64,000 nt of DNA from Alicyclobacillus tolerans (GTDB taxonomy: Bacteria > Bacillota > Bacilli > Alicyclobacillales > Alicyclobacillaceae): contig NZ_JAJFNK010000008.1 in the NCBI RefSeq assembly GCF_021739485.1, positions 62,001-126,000 of the forward strand. Direction: 5' to 3'. The position numbers and the translations under genes are program-made. Shown piece after piece: positions 10,104-19,156 of this stretch. A model generated the notes under the pieces. That model saw only the letters and a list, made by a program, of their open reading frames with translations, did not search any database and was not told the origin of the DNA. Each line of letters starts with the position of its first letter. Position 1 is the first letter of the stretch.

Positions 10104-10256
10104 CATACTGCGCCAGTGTGCGCTTGGGGCTGTAAAGCAGCGCAAACGGCAAGACTACAAAGCAGAGGTTCCCTTTTCAGGCGAGCAAGCAGTTGCGCCG
10201 CAGGGACAGTTTTGACGGGTACGCAGCTATGCCAAAAAGGAGGATATGGGACAAGC

Positions 10257-12398
10257 ATGGTAAAACGTCACGAGTTTATGCTGGGAGGCCGGCCCATGAT
10301 TTTGGAGACCGGCAAACTGGCGAAACAAGCTACGGCCGCCGTGTTGGTAACGTACGGCGAAACAGTGGTGCTGAGTACAGTCACAGCATCGAACGAACCA
10401 AAGGACCTGGACTTTTTTCCGTTGACTGTAAACTATGAAGAACGGTATTACGCGGTCGGTAAAATTCCTGGCGGGTTCATCAAGCGCGAGGGACGCCCGA
10501 GTGAGAAGGCGATTCTGGCGTCGAGGCTGATTGACCGCCCAATTCGTCCGCTATTTCCAGAAGGTTTTCGAAACGATGTGCAGGTTGTGGACATTGTGAT
10601 GTCTGTCGATCAAGACTGCGCACCCGAAATGGCTGCCATGATTGGCACTTCGGCGGCCCTGACTGTCTCAGACATCCCCTTTGACGGGCCGATTGCTGGA
10701 GTGATTGTCGGCCGCGTGGATGGCCAGTTCGTGATTAATCCGACTGTAGCGCAAGCTGCGCGAAGCGATATTCACTTGACGGTAGCCGGTACGAAGCACG
10801 CCATCGTGATGGTTGAAGCGGGGGCCGATCAGGTTCCAGAAGACCAAATGCTCGAAGGCATTCTGTTTGGTCATGAAGCCATCAAACAGATTGTGGCAGA
10901 GATTGAAACGTTTGCAGCGCAAGCTGGCGTTCCAAAGCGAGAGGTCGCGCTTCACGCAGTGGACGCACCGCTCAATGAGGCCATTCGCGAGTACGCGACT
11001 GAGAAAGTCAAACAGGCGGTCCGCAACCCGGACAAGTTGGCGCGCGAGGCGTCACTGAACGCTGTGACGGAGGAAGTCAAAGCGGCATTTGCCGAACAGT
11101 TCCCCGAACAGGAGAAGGCCATCGACGAGGTGCTGCACGACATTTTGAAAGAGGAAGTTCGGCGAGCCATTTTGCAGGAAGGGATCCGTCCGGACGGCCG
11201 CAAACTCGACGAAATCCGGCCGATTTCCTGCGAAGTCAGCCTGCTGCCTCGGGCCCATGGGTCCGGTCTGTTTACGCGCGGACAAACCCAGGCATTGTCG
11301 ATCTGCACGCTGGGAGCCCTTGGCGACGAGCAGATTCTCGACGGTCTTGGTCTTGAAGAATCGAACCGGTATATGCACCACTACAACTTCCCACCGTTCA
11401 GCACAGGCGAAGCCAGACCGCTTCGGGCGCCGAGCCGTCGCGACATCGGGCATGGAGCCCTTGGCGAGCGGGCATTGGATCCGGTCATTCCCGCGCCTGA
11501 AGAATTCCCGTACGCCATTCGCGTCGTTTCCGAGGTGTTGGAATCCAACGGATCGACGTCGCAGGCGAGCATTTGCGGCAGTACCATGGCTTTAATGGAC
11601 GCTGGGGTACCTATCAAAGCCCCGGTGGCGGGCATTGCGATGGGTTTGGTGAAGGAAAACGACGACATCGCGGTGTTGTCAGACATTCAAGGCATGGAAG
11701 ACCACCTTGGCGATATGGATTTTAAGGTGGCTGGAACCGCCAACGGCGTTACGGCCCTGCAAATGGATATCAAAATTGGCGGGATCACCAAGGACGTCTT
11801 GGAGCGCGCGTTAAACCAGGCACACGTCGGCCGCATGTTCATTCTCGAAAAAATGCTCGGGGCCATTGCCCAGCCGCGTACCGACCTGTCCAGATATGCA
11901 CCCCGGGTCATTACGGTTCAAATCAATCCGGATAAGATCCGCGACGTCATTGGGCCGGGCGGAAGAGTGATCAACAAGATCATCGAGGAGACAGGCGTGA
12001 AAATCGACATTGAACAGGACGGGCGGGTGTTCATTTCAGGAACCGACAGTTCAAGTGCTGACAAAGCGCGCCAGTTGGTTTTAAACATCGTTCAAGAAGT
12101 GGAAGTCGGAAAGGTCTACAAGGGGAAGGTCATGCGTGTCGAGAAGTACGGAGCCTTCGTCGAGGTGTTGCCGGGGAAAGAAGGTTTGGTGCACATTTCT
12201 CAACTCGACTTGAACCGCGTCAACAAGGTAGAGGACATCTGCAACGTCGGCGACGAGATCCAAGTGAAGGTGACCGAAATTGACAATCAGGGCCGGATTA
12301 ACCTCTCGCGCAAGGAAGTATTGAAGGCACAGCAGCCGAGTACCGGCGGTCCCAGTGCGTCGAGTGGACCGGTTGCCCAGGCTACGGGCCAGAAATAA
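10257..12398 (+). CDS. pnp: Polyribonucleotide nucleotidyltransferase (PNPase)
   Basis: A 713-residue 3'-5' phosphorolytic exoribonuclease of the RNA degradosome. Two RNase PH domains (about 1-230 and 310-540) flank a helical domain. They are followed by a KH domain ([17 protein letters not shown]) and an S1 domain ([20 protein letters not shown]) near the C-terminus. Signatures [21 protein letters not shown] and [12 protein letters not shown] are present. The ATG at 10257 follows AAAAAGGAGGATATGGG; an upstream extension from 10116 is leader sequence. A Ser/Gly/Gln-rich tail ends the protein. Confidence 0.97.
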   Translation: MVKRHEFMLGGRPMILETGKLAKQATAAVLVTYGETVVLSTVTASNEPKDLDFFPLTVNYEERYYAVGKIPGGFIKREGRPSEKAILASRLIDRPIRPLFPEGFRNDVQVVDIVMSVDQDCAPEMAAMIGTSAALTVSDIPFDGPIAGVIVGRVDGQFVINPTVAQAARSDIHLTVAGTKHAIVMVEAGADQVPEDQMLEGILFGHEAIKQIVAEIETFAAQAGVPKREVALHAVDAPLNEAIREYATEKVKQAVRNPDKLAREASLNAVTEEVKAAFAEQFPEQEKAIDEVLHDILKEEVRRAILQEGIRPDGRKLDEIRPISCEVSLLPRAHGSGLFTRGQTQALSICTLGALGDEQILDGLGLEESNRYMHHYNFPPFSTGEARPLRAPSRRDIGHGALGERALDPVIPAPEEFPYAIRVVSEVLESNGSTSQASICGSTMALMDAGVPIKAPVAGIAMGLVKENDDIAVLSDIQGMEDHLGDMDFKVAGTANGVTALQMDIKIGGITKDVLERALNQAHVGRMFILEKMLGAIAQPRTDLSRYAPRVITVQINPDKIRDVIGPGGRVINKIIEETGVKIDIEQDGRVFISGTDSSSADKARQLVLNIVQEVEVGKVYKGKVMRVEKYGAFVEVLPGKEGLVHISQLDLNRVNKVEDICNVGDEIQVKVTEIDNQGRINLSRKEVLKAQQPSTGGPSASSGPVAQATGQK

Positions 12399-12748
12399 GC
12401 CCGCAGCCATAAACCTTTTTAGAAGGCGTTTTGTTGCAAATCGGACGGATCGTTGGTTTGGCCCCGGGCCAGACCTCCCTATCCGGACAGTGTTTATCCA
12501 GGCTCTGTCGATGTTGGTTCATTCTGACACGGTTCACGGTGTGGTGGGCCAAAGTACAGGCCGTTGAGCATTGCGATACTCTGGAATCCTTCCTGTCTCA
12601 GGAGGGATTTTTTAGTTTTTGGGCACCCTTTAGAAGTGCTTGTTAAAAGTGCTCTTTTGGAAAACGTACACTGTAGGCTTTTCGTGCCATTCGCATGCGA
12701 CAAGCTGTACTGGCACTCATACATTCGTTTAATGGAAGGGTGAACCGG
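12399..12748. other. Intergenic region between pnp and ylxY
   Basis: This 350-base stretch contains the terminator at 12585-12612 and the ylxY ribosome site GGAAGGG (12734-12740). I see no other gene; the short open frames have no ribosome sites. Confidence 0.6.
12585..12612 (+). terminator. Intrinsic terminator downstream of pnp
   Basis: An eleven-base-pair stem AATCCTTCCTG/CAGGAGGGATT with a TCT loop and a following T-run. Confidence 0.85.
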
Positions 12749-13711
12749 GTGTTGAATTCTGTTTTCCCCGTGTTTTTGCTGCTTCAGTCTTTGTCTTCCC
12801 CTTTTCTCGGGGTTGGAACTCCGCTTTCAGCGCCTGGTAATCGCACGGTCACGGAAAAAGCGGTCGTAGAACGGAGTTCTTTGGAGTCGCTGGACAAGAC
12901 TTTGAGCCGCGATGCGGTGGATGCTCGCGTGGATCGGGTGTGGCATGCTGTTCCTGGGCTCGCAGGCTGGCGTCTCGATGTGCCGGCAAGTGAGGCCAGG
13001 ACAAGGACTGCCAACGACGGCAAGGTACACCTGGTTTGGCAGGCCGTCTTACCTCAGACGAGGCTTGCAGCTTTGCCGCCTGAGCCCGTGTACAGAGGTC
13101 CCAAGGAAGAAAAATCGGTGAGTTTGATGTTCAATGTGTCATGGGGAGAAGAGTATATTCCTAGTTTGCTGGATACGCTGAAACAACAAAACGTCAAAGC
13201 GACGTTTTTTCTGGACGGGGCGTGGGTAAAAAAACACCCAGATTTGACTGCCGAGATTGCCAAGCAAGGGCATGCTATTGGCAGTCACGGCTTTGGCCAC
13301 CCGGACTTCAAGAAATTGAGTCCGGCTCAAATGCAGCGGCAGATTCTACGGGCGAACAGCGCGATCGAACACGTGCTCGGTCGAAACCCCTGCATGCTGG
13401 CGCCGCCGGCGGGGTCTTATAACCAATATGCGGTGGAGGCTGCGCGCCGCCATGGCATGTACACGATTTTGTGGACCCGGGATACAGTGGATTGGCGGCG
13501 CCCGCCTGCGTCCGCAATCGTTTCAAGGGGTTCTCACCACATCGAGCCCGGAACATTTCTCCTGATGCACCCAACGGCACCGACCGCTCAGGCTCTGCCG
13601 CAAATCATTCAGTCGCTTGCGAACCAAGGGTTTGTCTTTAAGACGGTCGAACAGGTCGTCGACGAGGTCTCTGCAGCCACTCCGCCTTCCACCTTGAGTA
13701 TGAAGCCATGA
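12749..13711 (+). CDS. ylxY: YlxY-type polysaccharide deacetylase-like sporulation protein
   Basis: A roughly 320-residue exported protein of the NodB-homology family. It begins with a hydrophobic signal-like segment (VFPVFLLLQSL). The deacetylase fold is visible from SVSLMFNVSWGEEYIPSLLD, with AIGSHGFGHPDF supplying the H-x3-H pair and MLAPPAGSYNQY the later motif. The usual first motif TFDDG is replaced by MFNVSWG, so the catalytic Asp is missing; this is typical of YlxY, which may bind rather than cleave glycan. Location after pnp and before an M16 peptidase matches B. subtilis. The GTG at 12749 has GGAAGGG 8 bases upstream; GTG 12740 and ATG 12695 are alternatives. Confidence 0.85.
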   Translation: MLNSVFPVFLLLQSLSSPFLGVGTPLSAPGNRTVTEKAVVERSSLESLDKTLSRDAVDARVDRVWHAVPGLAGWRLDVPASEARTRTANDGKVHLVWQAVLPQTRLAALPPEPVYRGPKEEKSVSLMFNVSWGEEYIPSLLDTLKQQNVKATFFLDGAWVKKHPDLTAEIAKQGHAIGSHGFGHPDFKKLSPAQMQRQILRANSAIEHVLGRNPCMLAPPAGSYNQYAVEAARRHGMYTILWTRDTVDWRRPPASAIVSRGSHHIEPGTFLLMHPTAPTAQALPQIIQSLANQGFVFKTVEQVVDEVSAATPPSTLSMKP

Positions 13712-13827
13712 GTTTGCTATAGTTAGTTCGTCTATAGCTTGAGGAGTGGACGGAAAATGGAGCGTTTCCGCCCGGGCACTGTGCACAGGCATGGTGCGGG
13801 AAAGGGACCTCCAAGGAGGATGTTTGC

Positions 13828-15078
13828 GTGACATATCGCGTTCAATTGTCAAATGGAGTGCGGATCATCGGAGAAGAAATTTCCTCGGTGCGTTCGGTTA
13901 GCATTGGGATTTGGGTTGCAACTGGATCCCGTCATGAGACGGTTCGGAATAATGGAATCAGCCACTTTATCGAACACATGTTGTTCAAGGGGACAGACAG
14001 CTTGTCGGCCCGGGAACTGGCACAGGTGTTTGACAGTTTGGGCGGACAGGTCAATGCGTTTACTTCAAAAGAATACACCTGCTATTATGCCAAGGTCCTG
14101 GATGAACACTTCGGAACAGCGCTGGGAACCCTCGGCGACATGTTGTTCCATTCCCAGTTTGCTCCAGAGGAGATTGAAAAGGAAAAGAAAGTGGTCATCG
14201 AAGAAATTCGCATGTATGAAGACACGCCGGATGAATTGGTGATGGACATCTTGTCCGAAGGAATCTACAGCAACCATCCGCTGGGCTATACCGTTTTGGG
14301 AAAAGAAGAAAACCTTAGGTCGTTTACTCGCGCGGATATTGAGCAGTACCTTCAACAGCGGTACACACCGGGTAACATCGTCATCGCCGTAGCCGGAAAC
14401 ATTCCTCAGGAAAAAGCCGTAGCGCAAATTGAAAAGCTGTTTGGGCATTCTTTTCCTGCCGCAGCAGCCCAAGAAGAACGGCGCTTGAAAGCACCCGATT
14501 TCTCGCGGGTGGTGAGCCTGCGTGAAAAGGACATTGAGCAAGTCCACATTTGTCTCGCCAGTCCCGGATATCCCGTTGGCGACAAACGGTTGTACGCCAT
14601 GATTCTTCTCAACAACGCCCTTGGCAACGCGCCGAGCTCGCGTTTGTTCCAGGAAATCCGAGAGGAACGCGGGTTGGCCTATTCGGTCTTTTCCTTTCAT
14701 TCGGCGTATCAGGACTGTGGGATGTTTGGCGTTTACGCGGGGACTTCTCCGGAATACGCCGAAGACGTCATGAAATTGACTTACGACATTTGCGACGACG
14801 TCGCGGGCCATGGCTTGACCGACGACGAGTTGGAAAAGGGAAAGGAACAAGTCAAGGGGTCCTTGGTACTCAGTCTGGAAAGTACCAGCAGCCGGATGAG
14901 CCGCCTCGGAAAGAACGAGTTGTTGTTGCAGCGGGACGTCACATTGGATGAGACGTTAGCTGAGATCAACGCCGTTACTGCACAAGACGTTTCCCGGGTT
15001 GCGGCAGAAATTCTCGGGCAACAATTTGCGGTGGCCGCTGTAGGCCCGATATCCGGTCTCACGCTGCAACGGCGTTGA
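13828..15078 (+). CDS. mlpA: M16-family zinc peptidase (YmxG/MlpA)
   Basis: A 416-residue insulinase-family protease. The inverted zinc motif HFIEH is at residues 46-50, followed by MLFKGTDSLSARELAQ. The distal Glu region (EKKVVIEEIRMYEDTPDE) and the C-terminal half with ERGLAYSVFSFHSAY are present. This is a close match to B. subtilis MlpA (YmxG), found downstream of ylxY. The GTG at 13828 follows CCAAGGAGGATG. Confidence 0.94.
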   Translation: MTYRVQLSNGVRIIGEEISSVRSVSIGIWVATGSRHETVRNNGISHFIEHMLFKGTDSLSARELAQVFDSLGGQVNAFTSKEYTCYYAKVLDEHFGTALGTLGDMLFHSQFAPEEIEKEKKVVIEEIRMYEDTPDELVMDILSEGIYSNHPLGYTVLGKEENLRSFTRADIEQYLQQRYTPGNIVIAVAGNIPQEKAVAQIEKLFGHSFPAAAAQEERRLKAPDFSRVVSLREKDIEQVHICLASPGYPVGDKRLYAMILLNNALGNAPSSRLFQEIREERGLAYSVFSFHSAYQDCGMFGVYAGTSPEYAEDVMKLTYDICDDVAGHGLTDDELEKGKEQVKGSLVLSLESTSSRMSRLGKNELLLQRDVTLDETLAEINAVTAQDVSRVAAEILGQQFAVAAVGPISGLTLQRR

Positions 15079-15156
15079 CAGTCGGGGTGGATACGGCGGC
15101 AGATTTGAACAATCTGCAAAGAGGAGACCCAGGGCAGCCAACGAGGGGGAAACGGT

Positions 15157-15627
15157 GTGAAAGAAGCCATACACGTGTTGAAATACAAAGTGGTGTCACC
15201 GCACTTTAAACCGGAATACCTCCCGCGTTACGCCACAGAGGGGGCGGCAGGCATGGACTTGTGTGCCTGCACCACAGCTCCCGTGACAATCTGCCCTGGA
15301 CAACGCGTTCGAATCCCCACAGGGGTTGCGGTTCAGTTACCTGGGAAGGCGTTTGTGGGTTTAGTGTACGCTCGGAGTGGACTAGCTTGGCGTCATGGCA
15401 TCGCGTTGCCCAATGGCGTGGGCGTCATTGACAGCGACTACACCGGTGAGATTCAGGTGCTTTTAACCAACCTTTCCGACGAACCCGCCACCATCGAGCC
15501 CGGAGACCGCATCGCGCAGTTTGTCCTTGCACCCATCTATTTAGCCCACCTAAGTTTGGTCGACGAGTTTGAATCTACTGCGCGAGGAACTGGCGGGTTT
15601 GGTTCCACGGGCGTTTCCCCCGTATAG
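15157..15627 (+). CDS. dut: Deoxyuridine 5'-triphosphate nucleotidohydrolase
   Basis: A 156-residue trimeric dUTPase that removes dUTP and supplies dUMP. All five motifs are visible: GAAGMDLCA, YARSGLAWRHGI, NGVGVIDSDYTGEI, GDRIAQFVLAP and the C-terminal RGTGGFGSTG. The GTG at 15157 follows GAGGGGG. It lies directly upstream of the sporulation operon. Confidence 0.95.
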   Translation: MKEAIHVLKYKVVSPHFKPEYLPRYATEGAAGMDLCACTTAPVTICPGQRVRIPTGVAVQLPGKAFVGLVYARSGLAWRHGIALPNGVGVIDSDYTGEIQVLLTNLSDEPATIEPGDRIAQFVLAPIYLAHLSLVDEFESTARGTGGFGSTGVSPV

Positions 15628-15676
15628 TTTCTTGCGCCCTCATGCGCGCGCCGGTTTCCACCGAGCTAGACTTTTG

Positions 15677-15705
15677 CACCCCCTTGTTTTGACTGACATA
15701 GGATA
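15677..15705 (+). promoter_or_regulatory. Sigma-K promoter of the spoVF (dpaA) operon
   Basis: CACC (15677-15680) matches the -35 consensus mACm. It is followed after exactly 16 bases by CATAGGATA (15697-15705), a full match to CATAnnnTA. It lies 36 bases before the dpaA ATG. B. subtilis spoVF is transcribed by sigma-K in the mother cell, so this fits the gene's role. Confidence 0.8.
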
Positions 15706-15740
15706 CAGCACAGTCTTCGTCAGAAAGGGGTAATCCTCGC

Positions 15741-16625
15741 ATGCTAACGGGCCGAAGGCTCGTATTTATCGGTGGTGACGCTCGTCAGTTGGAAATCATT
15801 GCAAAGGCGACTGAACTGGATGCGAGTGCGACGCTCATAGGGTTTGATCGCAATACGCGTACCTTTACCGACACCGTCATGGGGAAGTTGACTACCGAAG
15901 TCCTGGCACAGGCCGATGCGGTGGTCCTTCCTGTTGCCGGCATGGATGACGACGGGAAGGTGGACAGCAAATTTTGCGATGAACCCATTGTCCTGACGGA
16001 AGAACACTTCGCCTCGATGAAGCCGAACACCCTCGTTTTTACCGGTATCGCCCGGACCGAATTAGTCCGGCGTTGCGACCAATACAACTTGAGGCTCACA
16101 CGCCTGATGGAGCTGGACGAGATCGCGATCTTGAACTCGATTCCAACGGCAGAGGGAGCCATCGCCTTGGCGATGCAGCACACCGAGATCACGATTCACG
16201 GTTCGAAAGCTGTGGTGCTTGGTTTCGGACGATGCGGCCATACCTTGGCGCGAACGCTGGCGGCACTTGGATCTAAAGTCTCTGTGGGGGCAAGACATTC
16301 AGCCCACCTTGCACGCATCCGGGAAATGTCCATTGAGCCGTTTCCCATGGAAAATTTGTCCGATCACGTCGCGAGAGCAGACATCATTTTCAATACCATT
16401 CCCGCGCCTGTACTTCCGGCTTCCGTGCTTGCGAAAGTCCGGCGTGACGCGGTCATTATCGACATTGCGTCAAAGCCGGGAGGGACCGATTTCCGATATG
16501 CCGAGCGCCACGGGTTAAAGGCTATCCTGGCACCAAGCCTTCCAGGTCTCGTCGCGCCCAAGACGGCGGGACAGATTATAGCCAATACGCTGTGCCGGAT
16601 TTTGGCCGAAGAAACTGGAACGTAA
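15741..16625 (+). CDS. dpaA: Dipicolinate synthase subunit A
   Basis: A 294-residue NAD(P)-binding protein, also called SpoVFA. With DpaB it converts dihydroxytetrahydropicolinate to dipicolinic acid in the mother cell. The N-terminal VFIGGDARQLEIIAKA and the Rossmann segment AVVLGFGRCGHTLARTL (near residue 157) are characteristic, as is the late ALAPSLPGLVAPKTAG-like segment. The ATG at 15741 follows AGAAAGGGG. It is preceded by a sigma-K promoter and followed 15 bases later by the interrupted dpaB. Confidence 0.95.
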   Translation: MLTGRRLVFIGGDARQLEIIAKATELDASATLIGFDRNTRTFTDTVMGKLTTEVLAQADAVVLPVAGMDDDGKVDSKFCDEPIVLTEEHFASMKPNTLVFTGIARTELVRRCDQYNLRLTRLMELDEIAILNSIPTAEGAIALAMQHTEITIHGSKAVVLGFGRCGHTLARTLAALGSKVSVGARHSAHLARIREMSIEPFPMENLSDHVARADIIFNTIPAPVLPASVLAKVRRDAVIIDIASKPGGTDFRYAERHGLKAILAPSLPGLVAPKTAGQIIANTLCRILAEETGT

Positions 16626-16640
16626 CGGGAGGGAATCCAT

Positions 16641-16775
16641 ATGGATTTGACGGGAAAGACGATTGGTTTTGCCGTGACAGGGTCTCACTGTACGTACGCT
16701 GAAGCGTATCCTCAAAAAGTGGCAGTAAACTACACATTCCAGTGCAGTTGCAAAGGTTCTTCGGGATTGGGATAA
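16641..16775 (+). CDS. dpaB: Dipicolinate synthase subunit B, 5' part, interrupted by an element
   Basis: The ATG at 16641 follows GGGAGGGAATC and starts MDLTGKTIGFAVTGSHCTYA, the normal N-terminus of DpaB (SpoVFB), a flavoprotein-like subunit. Similarity ends at codon 20-21 (base 16702 or so). After that the frame reads unrelated residues from the inserted element and stops at 16773-16775, giving a useless 44-residue product. The remaining 180 codons are at 20517-21059. The first 20 codons joined to 20517 give a continuous 200-residue DpaB. The frame's end overlaps the 3' end of the recombinase gene, which is on the other strand. Confidence 0.93.
   Translation: MDLTGKTIGFAVTGSHCTYAEAYPQKVAVNYTFQCSCKGSSGLG
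16696..16707 (+). repeat. Left attachment junction (attL) core
   Basis: ACGC-TGAA-GCGT is an imperfect dyad whose central dinucleotide is GA (16701-16702). It lies exactly where DpaB similarity ends. The downstream bases TCCTCAAA resemble TCCGCAAA at the right junction. Confidence 0.75.
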
Positions 16776-18133
16776 ACTGCAATTTTGGAGACCGCGGCCC
16801 GAATCAACAAAGCGCGTTCTTCATTCGTCAGCGCACTCCACACCTCAGATACAAAGTGAATCTGTGGCAGGGACGGGTTTCGCGGGAGAGCCAGCACACG
16901 TTGACGAGCTTCTTCCAGGTGAAGCAGTGCCGCAGACTGTTGCCGTTCCAGGGATTCAATCCTAAATCTTAACTGGTTTTTATCGACGGCCCCGGTTTCG
17001 AAGGCATCATACCACTTCTCAAGTTTCTTTTCGATAGATTGCAGCTGTTCTTCAAGTGTTGTGGTCGCGTCGTCGCAAGAGTACTGCGTTTGTGCCCCCA
17101 TTTCCGATTCTATCCAGGAAGGGCTGATGGCAAGTCGCTTTACGCGCGCTATGACAGCTTGTTCCAAAGCTTCTTGAGGATAGTACTTGCTGTTGCAAGA
17201 CTTGGTCTTGTGGTGTTTTCGGCTGCAAAGGTAGTAATTGCGCTGCCTTGGGGGATCGGACCGGCGGTCCGTTGCACGAATGTGTTTCATGGGCGACCCG
17301 CACACTCCGCACACCAGCAGCCTGCTCAGAAGGTACCTGCCGGTTGCGCTTCGTCCCGAGCGCCTGTGCTCGATCTCAACTTGAACCTGCCGCCAGGTTT
17401 CCGGGTCGACAATCGCCTCGTGCAGCCCATTGACGAGTTGGCTGCCTTGTCTCAACATGCCTGCGTACACCGGGTTTTCCAGCATATACATCAACGACTT
17501 GTGGTTTCTAAACTGCCGGTCGCTGCTCCTCTCGGCCATCCACTTTGCAAGCGAGAGGGCGGATTGACCCCCGAGAAATCGTTGAAACATTTGCCTCACC
17601 AGCTCGGCTTGCACGGGGTTTGGGATGAGTTGTTGTTCTCCAGCAGACCACTGGTACCCATAAGGTTCAGGACCTCCGTACCAAAGGCCGTTGCGTGTTC
17701 GCTGGTGCTTGCCAAAACGCGATCGTTCGACAATGGTATCCCGTTCCAACTGTGCGAATACGGCCAACATTCCCAACATCGCTTTGCCAAATGGGGTAGA
17801 GGTATCAAACGGCTCGGTGACGCTGCGAAAGGCGACACGGTGCTTTTCAAAGACGTCCTCGAGCAAATACAGAACGTCTTTTTGTCTGCGGCTGAGTCGA
17901 TCCAGTTTGTACACGAGGACCGTGTGAACGCACCCTGCTTTAATTTGTTGCAGCAAGCGGGCTAATCCGGGGCGTTTCAAACTTGTTCCCGTCCAACCGT
18001 CGTCGACGAACAATTCGTAGTCCGGCCATCCTTGCGAAGCGCAAAAAGCCTCCATGCGTTCAGTTTGGTGAAGAATCGAAAAGCCCTGAGCCTGTTCGTC
18101 CGTCGACACACGGCAATACAAAGCTACAGCCAT
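16730..18133 (-). CDS. Large serine recombinase, probable dpaB-element excisionase
   Basis: A 467-residue recombinase. The catalytic domain starts MAVALYCRVSTDEQ with Ser10 as the nucleophile, followed by YKLDRLSRRQKD and the FAQLERDTIVERS helix. The recombinase domain (about 150-270) is followed by a zinc ribbon (CGVCGSP ... YYLCSR ... SCNSKYY) and a coiled coil (about 350-430). Size and architecture resemble SpoIVCA, which excises skin. The ATG at 18131-18133 follows AAGGGGGCGAAGGA. The stop codon is only about 28 bases from the left crossover site, the arrangement expected for an element integrase. Sporulation-specific control is inferred. Confidence 0.93.
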   Translation of the reverse strand: MAVALYCRVSTDEQAQGFSILHQTERMEAFCASQGWPDYELFVDDGWTGTSLKRPGLARLLQQIKAGCVHTVLVYKLDRLSRRQKDVLYLLEDVFEKHRVAFRSVTEPFDTSTPFGKAMLGMLAVFAQLERDTIVERSRFGKHQRTRNGLWYGGPEPYGYQWSAGEQQLIPNPVQAELVRQMFQRFLGGQSALSLAKWMAERSSDRQFRNHKSLMYMLENPVYAGMLRQGSQLVNGLHEAIVDPETWRQVQVEIEHRRSGRSATGRYLLSRLLVCGVCGSPMKHIRATDRRSDPPRQRNYYLCSRKHHKTKSCNSKYYPQEALEQAVIARVKRLAISPSWIESEMGAQTQYSCDDATTTLEEQLQSIEKKLEKWYDAFETGAVDKNQLRFRIESLERQQSAALLHLEEARQRVLALPRNPSLPQIHFVSEVWSALTNEERALLIRAAVSKIAVYPNPEEPLQLHWNV

Positions 18134-18234
18134 TCCTTCGCCCCCTTGCCAAGTCTGTTGAAGACAGTTCTCCGAGGGTATGTGCTCAGCTTTGCTTGGG
18201 TTCTTCTGTTAAAGTGTTCGCTTAGACTTTTTGC

Positions 18235-18459
18235 TCAAGGGTTTTTCTTCACATGAGGTTTTGGGTGTGATGCACGGGATTCTAGAGATTCCACAGACAC
18301 CACAACGCGGTGCGGGATTTGAGAAGTGGGTTGCCGCGGCGATGGCTCGACAGGTTCGAGCCGGCGCAGGGCGGCGCGTACCAGAATCTGCGCGATCGTT
18401 TTTTGGGCTGCGGGCTGCAACTGTTCAATCCGGGTAACGTCTAATCGGTTTGCCTCCAT
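18235..18459 (-). CDS. Small protein next to the recombinase, unknown function
   Basis: A 74-residue protein starting MEANRLDVTRIEQLQPAAQK. The ATG at 18457-18459 has a consensus AGGAGG 8 bases upstream, so it is probably translated. The N-terminal half (to about residue 38) looks helical; the rest is rich in Pro, Ser and His. I do not recognise the family. It lies 101 bases upstream of the recombinase on the same strand and may be cotranscribed. Small neighbours of serine recombinases are often directionality factors, so that role is a hypothesis. Confidence 0.6.
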   Translation of the reverse strand: MEANRLDVTRIEQLQPAAQKTIAQILVRAALRRLEPVEPSPRQPTSQIPHRVVVSVESLESRASHPKPHVKKNP

Positions 18460-18550
18460 CGAAACCGCCTCCTAGCAGTATTTATGCAAAGGAGGCTTGG
18501 ACGTTTGCTTCTAGATGAAAACTTTGGCACGCCGCGCAAGCGCCGCCTGC

Positions 18551-19156
18551 CTATGGAACGTACAACAGGAACTTCCCGGGGTAGTAGAAATTCAGGATTC
18601 GCAGGTACGTCCACCCCTGGGTTGCAAGGTACTGAGAACCCCATTGCGACATCATCTGAGACCCCCCGAAAAACCAATTTGCACTTAAAGGAAAACCCGC
18701 GCGGTAATCGAGCTGATTGATGTCACCGTTCGGGGTGGTGAATGCGTAAGGCCACATTTCACGAATCACAGCATTCGTGGCAGGGGTTCCAGTCATGTAC
18801 TTAAACTCCTGGAAATTCGTCGTGTTGTCGACATCGAATGTGAATCCGTCAATCGTGACCGGGTGCAAAGTGTGGTACCAGGCAAACATTTTAATTGCGA
18901 CGGCCCCAGCTTTCAACGATTCTACGGGCCAGCCGGGCATCCACTCATTGGGTAAAACGTCAGAACAGTATTCTTGAAAGCCCACGGTTTGAACCCATAA
19001 AATACTCCCGCGCGGATTGTTATAGGCGCGGATCGCAACGCGAACCACGGTTGGTTCCTTGGTTGTATAAATGGTCTGGGCTTGAACGCGTGCCACCGGA
19101 GCCGTCCACCAAACGGTTAGGGCAATGAGGCTTGCCAGAAGTGTTGCGCGTTTCAC
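18551..19156 (-). CDS. SpoIID/LytB-domain exported protein
   Basis: A 201-residue protein with an N-terminal signal segment (ATLLASLIALTVWWTAPVARV). The SpoIID/LytB signatures are visible: EYCSDVLPNEWMPGWPVESL with the conserved Glu after LPN, then KAGAVAIKMFAWYHTL, and the C-terminal MMSQWGSQYLATQGW. SpoIID proteins are lytic transglycosylases acting on denuded peptidoglycan during engulfment; whether this short protein is active is unknown. The GTG at 19154-19156 has AAGGGGGG 8 bases upstream. The GTGA overlap with the upstream gene shows translational coupling. This is cargo of the dpaB element. Confidence 0.85.
   Translation of the reverse strand: MKRATLLASLIALTVWWTAPVARVQAQTIYTTKEPTVVRVAIRAYNNPRGSILWVQTVGFQEYCSDVLPNEWMPGWPVESLKAGAVAIKMFAWYHTLHPVTIDGFTFDVDNTTNFQEFKYMTGTPATNAVIREMWPYAFTTPNGDINQLDYRAGFPLSANWFFGGSQMMSQWGSQYLATQGWTYLRILNFYYPGKFLLYVP

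Noticed and set aside
17039..17965. Long plus-strand frame opposite the recombinase
   Set aside because: Antisense shadow of the recombinase gene, without a ribosome site.
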